Assembly (NCBI GenBank): GCA_015680685.1
Contig: MNCI01016614.1
Location: forward strand, 60,438-124,437
Reading direction: 5' to 3'
Length of the DNA stretch: 64,000 nucleotides
Source of the DNA: Gnetum montanum
Taxonomy: Eukaryota; Streptophyta; Gnetopsida; Gnetales; Gnetaceae
A program made the translations under genes and the position numbers. The notes under the pieces are model-generated. The model ran no database searches, was not told where the DNA came from, and worked only from the letters and a program-made list of their open reading frames with translations. Shown in pieces: positions 54,430-64,000 of this stretch (its first letter is position 1; each line of letters begins with the position of its first letter).

Positions 54430-56390
54430 AGGTAAAGAGTGTCTAGATCATGGAATTAAGTTGGGAATTTGCTGGGCAACTAGAAAAATCTCAGAAATTT
54501 TCTAAGTCTGGGATTGTTAAAAAAAAGTGAGAAATTTTTCTAACTTTGGCTACTATGCTTACCCCTTGCTACACTTGCCCCCTCTTTCTACACTCCATAA
54601 GAAACTTGGAAAATTTTCCTAAGTGTGGGAGCATGGGTGCAATAGGTAGCACATTTAATTACCCTAATGGGGGTATGTATGCATGATTTACTAAGGGTAA
54701 TTTATCACTTTTCAAAGTGTAATTGAGGAGTTATAGAGCATAGTGTAGTTTGAAGTGATAGCCAGAGCATAGCAAGTGAAGTGAAACAACCATAGCATAA
54801 CACTAGGATGACGTGATGTAGTGACCATCAACACCCCAGACTTGCCAATGTGGAAGAGAGAAGGTGAGCCCTAGAACACCTACCACAAGTGCAAGTGGAA
54901 GAGAGGAGATCACCGTTGACTACCAGGTACGATCGCTACACTTGTCCCTTTTGTACCACTTTTCTTTGCATTTTGGCCTTTCTTTCTTGAGTTGGGGTTT
55001 GGATCATGGGGTAGCCTACCTTAGCAGGGAGTGCTGCTACCTTGGCCACCTTGGAAACTATGACTAGAAGGAGAAAATTCATGCATGGGTTGTGGGTCTC
55101 TATCTCTATTGATATGTTGTTTTATTCTGCATTGGTTGTTTGTGGTGAATGGGACAAGGGGCAACACATAGGTTATGGGGGATTTGGTATGTTTGAGGGA
55201 CATGGTGTGTGGGGGTGAGGGAGAGGAAAAAGAAACAAGGGTTTTGTCCTAGCAGTGGATTGGGATTTCCCTCTCTAGGCCCACACCACATGGAAGACAT
55301 AGAATGAGACAAAAAATGACTACGACCAAGGCGTGCATGGCCAAGGTTACTTTGTTTCCTTTTTCTATTTTGTGTTGGTGCATGGATGATGGAAATTGGT
55401 AGATTGGGGTAAGGGTTATGACTAACATGGCCGCGGCCAAGGGGTAGGGTTTTGAATTTGCTTATTTTGTGATGTGGGAGCAATGTAGGGTAAGGGCAAA
55501 GGGAGGGTTGGTTGTTGTAGGGACACATGGGGAGAAAGCCATAGGGTTGAGGGAAGGGATGATGGTGAGGCCACGGGGGTGAATGGGACTAGGGAGATTG
55601 CCTAGGACATGGCCATGGTGAGTACCCCAGCACATGTTATTGGTACATAGTGGCACTAGATGGCATAATGAAGAAGATGTGATGATGGGGCTCAGGTGTT
55701 CGCAGCTATGCTCCTTGGGGAGCATAGTCAACACTTGTCTTGGATGCAATGGGATGCTACACTCTTGATAGTTAATTTTTTTTTCAATTTTTGGCTTGTT
55801 TTTGGGCCATGTCTCTCTTGGGGAGCATACTAGACAGTTAGAAAAATTTGACGATTTCTTGGCTACACTCCCTAAGGAGCATAGTAGATAGATTTTTTTT
55901 GGATATCTTGCTACATCACCTAGAGTTAGAAAACAACTTCAAGAAAATTTGAAGAAAAAGTGCAAAACTAGAATACCAAATACACAAGATGCCAAGTGCA
56001 AAAATTCCAATGGTACAAATGCCTTATGCGAAACAAAATGCTAAATGCATGAAAGCTATGCCAACATACTAATTTTGCAAGTTGGACATATGACCATTAG
56101 AACTTGCAAACCATGTTGGTACAAATGGTATGAATATAAAGTAAAATTCTAATGCTACATTACTGCTATACCCCAATGAGCACCATGACCATCAAATATG
56201 TATTGACGTCTTATGCCCATGGGGCCCCATGGGGGACCCTAAGGATATATTTCTAAGTTATGCTATTGTAAACTAAGTTTGCTAATTTTGCTAAGTGTGA
56301 GGTAATATTTTATGTCAAAATGCCATCTATTGTGTGCTAATGCTACATTTTTTTACTATTTTATGGTTGCAAGGTGCTACTGAAACCTAT
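54430..56390. other. Non-coding part of the element F intron
   Basis: No gene seen. Inverted units related to the F LTR recur (GCTATGCTCC ... GGGGAGCATAG, 55707-55731; CTACACTCCCTAAGGAGCATAGTAG, 55863-55887 as found), so this stretch may include a degenerate copy of LTR-like sequence. Purely chance frames occur on the minus strand at 55021-55749 (proline/histidine-rich). Confidence 0.4.
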
Positions 56391-56539
56391 CTTAGTGGTT
56401 GTGGAGCTTATCAACATCCTATCTTGCATCAGATAGCTCATAGCCAACATGCCTTCACCCAACATGAAGATGGGCCATTAGGCAGTGTGGTTCCAACTAG
56501 GAGTGAGTGAATTCCTAGCTTACCTACTATAGTACTTTA

Positions 56540-59500
56540 GTGTGATCATGTGATCAGACTTAGCAATGGAGGCTACAAGTGCCATCACTAAGAATTGGCC
56601 AGGCCAAACTAGAAATATTACAATTCATGTATGATGAGTCCATAACTGGTGGTGATTAAGTAGGTGACCTAAGACTAGGCCCTAGAAATTTTTGTCCCTT
56701 AGCCAAAATCTAGAGCATGCTAGAATTCTCTTATTATAACAAGAGGAATACCCTTTTCATTGCCATGCATGTGCATACAATCTTCCAGAACCCACCTGAG
56801 ACTGTATATTAAAGGGTAAGTGTTATTACTTTTTGTTATGTCTCATTCTCATTAGCTATGCTAGATTTGCTAATTTTTGACTGTGAATGTCTAATGCCAG
56901 ATTTAAAGTTGATGATGAAGGACTCCACGATGAGACAAGGGCTCTCACTTTGATTCATATCATGTTAGAGGTGTTTTCCTCTAGTCCAAAATTTTGGGAG
57001 GAAATTATTGAATAGGTGGAAGAGGACTTAGAGAACTACTACACCTGGTACCCGAAGGAATTCAAGTAGTGCCATACCTATAGTTGGCTTGATGAGGGAT
57101 GGGCTAGGGGTAAGCCCATCTTTGGAGAGCTTGTTGTGCCACCACCTACATCATGCATGTCATTTATTCCATGTGATTATTCATTATGTTGTCTTGGCTC
57201 TTATTGCTTTTTCTCATGCATGCATTAATTGCATAGTGCTAATGTTGCATTTTCCTATATTACAACTACCATTGCTTTGGGAGAGGTAACAGTGATCACC
57301 ACTAGTCATGGTAAGGCCATCCTCATTATGAAGTATGGCTATGTGGAGGGGGCATAGGAGTGGTTGTGCTATCAGGTCTCAGAGGCTTTAACTGGTCAGC
57401 TTACATGTGCTAGGTTGATGGATCTTTTCTTGGCCCTTAGCCCAAGCACACCAGTGGCCAAGGTGGTGACCATCATTAACTCCTTTAGCTGTGATGCTTG
57501 TCGCTTTGTTACTCATGTGCACAAAGTGAGGGTAGTCTTGGACCTTAGTGATGCCTTTCTTGCTGACTTCTTTGGTCTTCCCTCTAAGGGCCTATTAATC
57601 ATTGACAAGCCCAACCAAGAGGAAAAATAGAGAGGGGAGATTAAGTAGTGGCTAGGGACCACTCACTTTCATAAAGGCATCATGGTTGGGAATGTGCATG
57701 TGCTTGAGGTTTTAAGGCTTTACCCTCTTTTCTGTGCCAATGCCTTTCCTAAGCTACTCTTACAAGGAAAGGTCCTTGGAGTAGAGTAGGTGCAAGTGAT
57801 GCAGGAGATTATAGAGGAGGGCACTAGGTTTAACTGGGCCTCTTCTATCACTATCAAGTTATAAGCAGAGATCATTAGGCTTTGCCACAACATCCATGCA
57901 AGATTTCATTTTCACTTTGCATTCTTCATAGCCTGTTTACGAAGGCTTGCAAAGTAGGGATAGTGGGTGTTGGATTGTGTAGGATCACAAGCAGCTGTCC
58001 AAGCCATGAATTAAGCATTTTTTCACCACCACTTATGCATAGGACCCTCCAGGGAGGATTGAGAAGTTGTATTCAATTATGACAAAGGAACATCTGGGGA
58101 GGTCATAGTCACCATATTCCTGTGATAGCATAGGCGAGTATCCATCAACAATTGTTGGGAATGCAAAGAAAGTGGAGTCATATATCATGGAGATGGTAGG
58201 ACCCTCTAAGGAAAAAATCAAGAGGCCATGCCCAACAGAAAAGACTCCCCCTGTAGTTGGATGAGCAAGCATCAAGAAAGTTTGCCTCAAGATACCCACA
58301 CTTTGTTCAGTGGTTGCAAGTTAATGCACATCATAGATGCATTTGGTTTATTAAGCTATGCTAATACTACTACACTATATGAGTCAAGCAAGAGGGCTAT
58401 TGAGGAAGTAGCAATGGTGATAGCAGGCACGATGGACATGAACCTTCCTCAAATCGAAGAGGAAGTAGTTCATAGGGAGGAGCCACCAGAGACCCTAGAG
58501 ATCTCCCAATAGTTTGATGCAGAGGGGTTGTTCTACCCTGAGGGTGACTTTACCAACCTCTTCAATAGTGTGTAGCTGTGAGATGCACATACACTGGCAT
58601 CTAAGGGCTTGCTTGGTAAGCACTTTGTGTTACCATCTACTTTTGCCTCTTTTTCTTAAGCCTTGACTACTTAGTTATTATTAAGTTTTGTGTTGTGTTT
58701 ACATTGAAACCTTAGACCTTCCTGCCAGTGGTCCACCACCAGTGCCTACACATTGCATGAAGCCATGGGTAGAGACACTAGATAAATTCACCTTCATGGA
58801 AGGCATCATGGAGGACATGGTGGACCACATAGAATAGAAAAATCTCAAACTTAGTATGTATGTCATTTTTCTTAAACTATTTTATCAATTCTATGACTTA
58901 ACTTGTTGCTAATATTGATTTTTTTGTTGTACACTAACGGGTGCTAAGCTTTGCTGGGACCCAAACCAAGAAACTCAAGTGGATGCCATCCCTGAGTATC
59001 CCTCCAAGGTGGAGCAAGTACATGCATTCTAATGTGAAGGCATTGGGGACCTATAGGTACTCAAATAAGAACCTATGAAAATTCATGCATGAGCTCTAGG
59101 AGGCAGTGGTGAGCTTAACCACAAAAAATAAGGACCTCTAGTCTCATTATGATTTCTTGTCAGCTTAGGCATAGAAGGATGGTACTTGGTAGACATCAAA
59201 GATAGATTACATTAGTTATTGGTCTATAATATGAGGAAAGAATGAGGCTACCTAAGAGATCATTGAGTAGAGGTTGCAAATGGATCTTCTCTCTTGGAAG
59301 AATGAGGAGTGGAAGAGCTTTAGTGCCAAGGTGTGTAGATGGGGGCATACGTAGAGGAACCATAAATGCCACTACAAGTGGGACCAGGATTCTTACTTAC
59401 AATAACTCAAGGATAAGTTTATGAAGGGTCATCACTTTGAGATGTTCATTGAGGCAATTGGAAAGAGTTAGGCCTTCAAGTTGATCACCTAGCACATGGT

Positions 59501-59930
59501 GATTAGTGGTTCCCCAAAGCAAGAGATTACCCTACCCTCAGGGGATACTTCTATGACCATGTTTTCTATGCAACCACTTGCATGGACCATTGTGGATGAG
59601 GGCAAGATCCTTGTAGATGTTGACTTTGGCCACAAGGACTAGATGTAGTTATCAGAGGTTGAGATCCTTCAACACTTGGAGGAGGGCCTTGATAGATTAC
59701 CTCCAGAGTCTGATGCAGGATGATCTTGGGTTAGTTTTGCTTTTACTTTTTATGCTCTTTTATGTGTTAGCTTTTCACGGTAATCTTGTATTGTAGTTTT
59801 GCACTTCCTACTTAATTTGTTGTTTTGCATTATTTTGATACAGGCATTGAGCAATAGCGTAGGCCCTAGCAGAACAACAAAGGAGGAGGAGGAGGAACTT
59901 CAACCCCCACTAGACACCACTAGTTGAGCC
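56540..59930 (+). pseudogene. Antisense multi-exon gene inside the intron of element F (decayed)
   Basis: Plus strand, opposite to F. Candidate exons and GT-AG introns: exon to 56815; intron 56816-56900; exon with FKVDDEGLHDETRALTLIHI (56902 on); intron 57110-57285; exon with WLCYQVSEALTGQLTCARLM and VVLDLSDAFLADFFGLPSK (57286-57628) running on to 57860 after stops; exon around 58150-58615; intron 58616-58728; exon 58729-58853; intron 58854-58948; long coiled-coil exon 58949-59729 (LLSWKNEEWKSFSAKVCRW, FEMFIEAIGKS, LSEVEILQHLEEGLDRLP); intron 59730-59843; last exon from 59844, rich in G, T and P. Stops are mainly TAG/TAA where CAG/CAA is expected. I do not recognise the family. The introns could persist because they are antisense to F's genomic RNA. 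Confidence 0.5.
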
Positions 59931-60114
59931 AACCTGATGTAGCCCTACTATTGGGAAATTTTGTACTTTGACCATTTTTGTTGCATGGTCATGCTATGTA
60001 GTCTTGCTAATAAAGATATAATACATGTTTTTTGCAATGGGAATTATGTGTGAAACTTTGTGTTATTTTGCTGACTATTTAATGTAGGTAATGTAACTTA
60101 GTTGATGTGATTAG

Positions 60115-60480
60115 GCCCTTTATGGGTCCCATGCCAGTTTAAGGCCATGACAGAAGGGCCATTGCTAGTTTAAGTCAATTTCGAGGCAAGGTAATTGCTA
60201 GTTTATGGCCATTTTGGGTCATGAATAAAAGGAAGTAGTTGCCAATGTTGGGCTGTGGTGATCCACAAGGTGCTAGTTTTAGGCCATGGTGGGCTGTACA
60301 CTAGTTTAAGGCCTTTTTGAACCTTAGTAATGTAAGACAAGTTGCTAGTTTTGGGTCTTTTCAGGCCATGTGCTAGTTTAGGGCCTTTTCAGGCCATGGG
60401 CTAGTTTAAGACCTTTTCGGGCCACACATTAGTTTAAGGACTTTTTAGGCCATGTGCTATTTTAAGGCCTTTTTGGACCC
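60115..60480. repeat. Degenerate tandem repeat GCTAGTTTAAGGCCTTTTNGGCCATG
   Basis: About ten units of 25-40 bp, for example TGCTAGTTTAGGGCCTTTTC at 60371-60390 and GCTAGTTTAAGACCTTTTCG at 60400-60419. Followed by a T-rich run at 60483-60507. Confidence 0.8.
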
Positions 60481-60737
60481 CTCTTTTTTTGTTTTTTTTT
60501 TTTTTTTGCAATTTTAGTTTTATAATTTTTATGTGTTTTTAATGTTTTTTTAATGCATAAAAGACTAAATGAAAATGCATAAGCAAAAGAGGTAAATGCA
60601 TAACAAAGCAAATAATGCAAAATGTGAGTGACCATGCAGAGCATAACTATTCAAGAAAAAGGCTAATGGGGCTAATAGAGCATGCAAAAAATTATGGACA
60701 AGTAAGCACCTAATACTTGTTGTGATAAGGAAGTACC

Positions 60738-61601
60738 TTAGTCATGTAGTTGCTTCCTAACTTGATGTGGATTAGGGAGAGCATAGGGCCTATGCAACAT
60801 GAGGCGGTATTCACCTATACCTTCATTGTTGATGCTAAAGGGCAATTTTTCCCATAAAGCTTCCTCATGGAGGGTATCGGCCTCTTTTGGCTCTTCAGGT
60901 GGGTCTATTGGACAAGGTTGACTCTTGTCATCCACGGGTAGGGTATCATCAAGGAAATCTACCTTCAACCCTTGGTTTGTGTCAATGTTATTGATGGTTG
61001 GAGGGACTGAGTTTTCACCATGTATGATCACTTCTCCACCTTCATATGGAAGGTGGATCTCTTGGTGAATGGGTGAGGAGATGACCCGCAATTGGGCTAG
61101 CCAAGGCCTCCCTAAAATTAGGTTGAACCTAGGCATCTCCTTGATAACAATGAATTTGGCTATGGTGGGGAATCACTCCCCTACCACAAAGGCTATTATG
61201 ACTATTCCCCTCATGACAACATGTGACCCATTAAAGGACTTAAGGCATGTTGTCTTCGTGGCTTGGATCTAGTCGGCTAGATCGAGTTTGTTAACGACGG
61301 GGAATGGGATGATGTTAGTTGCTACCTTGTCATCGACGTGCACCTTGAAAATCTTGCATTTCCCTACATAGATGGTTATAAACATCAGCGTAGTGGTGAC
61401 TTCACCCTTCTCAAGGTCTACGTTATTTGCCTCATCACAAAATTCTAGAGGCGTTGGACTTGATTCTTGAGGTGAAGGAGGAAGCATCATAGCGTGGATG
61501 GCTTGTTCATCTACTAGGATGTCCTCTTTGATAGGAATGAAGGCCAACATGTAAACTAGTGCTTTGCAATGAGTAGAGGAGGTCATCATCAAGTCATACA
61601 A
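60738..61601 (-). pseudogene. Aspartic protease of element F
   Basis: Minus strand. N-terminal strand KCKIFKVHVDDKVATNIIPF (near 61370-61310) corresponds to the active-site region of gypsy-type proteases, with DDKVATN where DxGxxxN is expected, so the D-S/T-G triad is not intact (D-D-K). C-terminal part MPRFNLILGRPWLAQLRVISS (61136 on) has the conserved ILGRPWL. Two open stretches, 61269-61601 and 60738-61136, joined by stops. Ends where the putative intron begins. Confidence 0.78.
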
Positions 61602-61689
61602 GCTTAAGGTTGTATTTTTTATTTAAGAGCTTGCTTAACTTGTGCCAACGCATCTAGAAAGTCCTTCCCACTGTCAATTGCCTTATTAT

Positions 61690-64000
61690 CCTTCATCTCC
61701 TGCATGTATTCCAAATGGTGGATCTCTTGGGAAGGAGATTTGGCTTGTTTTGTTTTGCTTGCTTGTGAGCCTCAATGCTTGGTTGTTGATCGCTTGCAGT
61801 AGCAGCTTTGTCTAATGTGGCCATAGGAATAGCAGACAAGGGGACGAGCTTAGCTAGACCTAATGCCATGTGTTCCCTCATCATTTGGTTGGGGAGGCAC
61901 TCATTTGGCCTCCTGGGCTACCACCTTAACTACTTGGTGTTGTATGCAGGATGAGGCCTTAGGTAAGCAATGCTTGTTACATTACCCACCACTAGACCTG
62001 GTGAAGGATCTACACATTGCGACACTCTAATGACAAAGGATGTTTGGGTTGCAGGTGTTGCAATGTACTACAAAGCCCTAACAACAAAGGATGTTATGGG
62101 CACCTGAGTTGATGCTATGATGACAAAAGGGGTCCTTGGATTGGTTGACATCGAAGAGGCCCCAATGTTGTTAGAGGGCACATGATTCACAAATGGATCT
62201 TGTGTTGATCCTATGTCATCATCAATGTTGATGACATTGATGACATAGCTTGCGCCACTTGTGTTGAGAGGGTCTTTGTAGAAATTCATTGATTGATTTT
62301 TCGATGAAACTAGATTGGTTGAATTGAGAACCAGTTGGCCTTGGTCAATCATGCATTGTATGTCATCCCATACGGCCATGCAGAAGTCTGTGTCATGGCT
62401 AGGCAATTGATGATAATGGTAGAACTAGTCTAGCTTGAAGTGTTTTGGGACTGGAGGCTTGTTGGGTGTAGCTACTAATGAGTTTTTGAGGATCTCATAG
62501 TAGAAATCATGACACTTGTGAGAATCTTCAAACATTTTCTTGTACTGAATGCACCTGGCACTAAGCAGTTGACCCAATAGTTTCGATGGTTTGATGGGCA
62601 ATAGTGTATGCTTTGAGCAATCATTGCATTCAAAGTTTGTCCTTAGGGTAGTTTTCCCCATGGCTGTTGATGATGTAGGTTGGTTGGTCACTATAGTGCC
62701 ATAGTTGGTTTCCTTGTTGTTGGTTAGGGGTTTGGTTACCTTAGCCATTGGTTTGGCATTGTTCGAATTGGCCTCATTGGCCACTACTACAATGGTTTTT
62801 GTTTCCTTGCCATTCTCCTTATCTTTCTTTGCGTGTGCACTTTTGTATGCCATGTAGGCTAGATCCTTACTGGATTCTGCCACATCCTGAATGCTCTTTG
62901 TTTAAGTGAATTCTTGGCTCAGGGAGTGTGGGGCAAGATAGTATAGTTTCAACTTAATGAATTCATTTACTACATCTTTGAAAATGGCTAGTAGGTGAAT
63001 TTCTGTGATAGGCTCATAGATTTCATTAAGTGTAGTGCTCCTTCATTAGATGGACTTTTGAATAGGCTCTAAGTGGCCTTGCTTAATCTGCATGAGTTGG
63101 TCTAGGATTCCCTCAAGCTTCAAGTTGTACTTGAAGCGAGTGACAAATTGGCTAAGAAAATCCTCCAACAAAGATATGGAGGACCTGGGGAGTGTGTGGT
63201 ACTAGTCTAGTGCCTTGTTGGTTAGGGAAATGGAAAACACACAAATGATTGCATGTGGCCATGCTTGCAAAAAAAGGCATTCAGATCGAAAGGTCACTAG
63301 ATGGGCATGGGGATCCCCTTCACCATTATATTTGGTGAACTGGGGAAGTTGAATGCTAGGAGATAAGGTCAATGATGGGATAATGAGACTAATGGGGTCA
63401 TCTCGGTAAAATTCCATCAGTTGGACCATGTTAGAAGAGGTGGCCTTAAGTTGTTTGACCTCTTTAGTAAGTGTTTGAATGAGTTGGAATGCTTGATCTA
63501 GGCTCAGTGTGAGTGCGGCTGACTGTGTTGGTTGTGCAACCTATTGTGCCATTGGCATGCTCCATGGCCTTACCATAGGCTATGCAACCACATAGGATGC
63601 TTGTTGAGTGTACTACTGTAAAGGTTGTTGTGCATGCTACTATTGCATGTGTTGCACCTAGGGCATGGAGGCAGGGCTGCACCATGTGGTTGTGTCTCGG
63701 GCCATTATAGGGGGCACCACAGAGATAGGTGGAACATATGACACCTGTCCCACATGTGGTTGGGACGTTGGCACTGTGTACATGTAGGGTTGAGTTGGCA
63801 TCATAGATGCTAGCATAGAGGATCACACAGATTATGTCGAAACCATAAAGGATGGGGTAATAGATGATCTTGCACCCTGATGTGTATGTGCTTGATAGCT
63901 TGTCACAATGGGTATCAGTTTAGGTGGCGATAGGGGAGATGTTGCTACCTCAAAGAAGGTAGACGACTGAGGCTACGAAGGAGTGACATTAGAGGTGGAT
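61690..64000 (-). pseudogene. gag of element F, continuing past the right edge
   Basis: Minus strand. Low-complexity N-terminal part rich in T, H, A and P (63464-63990); capsid-like core at about 63429-62890 (PSIQLPQFTKYNGEGDPHAHL, typical gypsy gag), then a K/N/T-rich linker (62883 on, AYKSAHAKKDKENGKE) and further blocks with QYKKMFEDSHKCHDFYYEIL and FCMAVWDDIQCMIDQGQL. Interrupted by stops. The zinc knuckle is not clear. The 5' LTR and leader are outside the window. Confidence 0.75.

Larger units (their letters stand above)
54181..60761 (-). other. Probable intron between protease and RT of element F
   Basis: Minus-strand acceptor: TTTTTTTGCAG (AG at 54182-54181), preceded by a pyrimidine-rich stretch. 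Donor candidates at the end of the protease frame: CAA|GTTAGG with GT at 60761-60760 (in phase with the acceptor) or AAG|GTACTT at 60736. No sense-strand coding sequence exists between. Ogre elements are known to have an intron at this point. Here the intron would be about 6.5 kb and includes an antisense gene. The donor choice is inference. Confidence 0.55.
46899..64000 (-). mobile_element. Element F: Tat/Ogre-like Ty3/gypsy retrotransposon, 5' end outside the window
   Basis: Inserted in D's 3' LTR at 46898/46899 (TG...CA end TGTAACAACTG). Reading on the minus strand from the right edge: gag, protease, a 6.5-kb stretch with splice signals, RT, RNase H, a second (archaeal-type) RNase H, integrase, a repeat-rich 3' region, LTR. 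The double RNase H and the interruption between protease and RT are marks of the Tat lineage and, for the latter, of Ogre elements. Coding parts have scattered stops, fewer than in C or A. At least 17 kb long, large as in other Ogre-like elements. Confidence 0.85.

Noticed and set aside
55021-55749. Proline/histidine-rich minus-strand frames (60-140 codons)
   Set aside because: Composition is low-complexity, frames overlap each other, and they lie in the intron with no homology I can see.

Overview
The window is repeat-dominated nuclear DNA of a seed plant, probably an angiosperm; the species cannot be told from the sequence. I found no convincing host gene, tRNA gene, rRNA gene or CRISPR array. 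Almost everything is nested Ty3/gypsy LTR retrotransposon sequence. Most copies are old: they carry many in-frame stops of the CAG/CAA/CGA/TGG to TAG/TAA/TGA type and have lost CpG, as expected after decay of methylated cytosine. One copy (B) is young and GC/CpG-rich.

Two lineages are present. The first is an Athila-like family: TGATGA...TCATCA LTRs of about 0.8-1.1 kb, a primer-binding site matching the 3' end of plant tRNA-Asp, and a gag-protease read in one frame. The second is a Tat/Ogre-like element (F): a second archaeal-type RNase H and a probable intron between protease and reverse transcriptase.

Layout, left to right. 1-388: end of an LTR (G) inserted in the LTR of an old element C (389-2062, continuing at 19366-20155). 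C's gag is split by element A (2063-19360, target duplication GTAAA). A has gag, protease, RT, RNase H and integrase, all decayed. Its integrase C-terminus is split by element B (9030-16403, target duplication ATCAT). B has one long gag-protease frame and no RT, RNase H or integrase. 20156 begins an LTR-like sequence (H) that also interrupts C; 22239-27393 is AT-rich and largely unassigned. 27399-36382 is element E on the minus strand (target duplication ATCAT). 36663-46898 is element D on the plus strand; its 3' LTR is cut by element F. 46899-64000 is F on the minus strand, running off the right edge.

Most interesting. (1) D and E have lost the RT-integrase part of pol and instead carry a sense-strand accessory gene of about 850-900 codons: a domain resembling the putative plant transposon protein family, then a long coiled coil. 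Its ATG directly follows a conserved 3' splice site, and about 0.5-0.6 kb upstream lies a second copy of the palindromic GATATC array plus TATA box otherwise found in the LTR promoter. B and A keep the splice site and the ends of this region but have lost the gene. (2) In F, the sequence between protease and RT (about 6.5 kb) has a good splice acceptor and holds, on the opposite strand, a decayed gene with five candidate GT-AG introns. (3) The LTR promoters of the Athila-like family share clusters of self-complementary GATATC-centred sites upstream of the TATA box, perfect and longest in young B.
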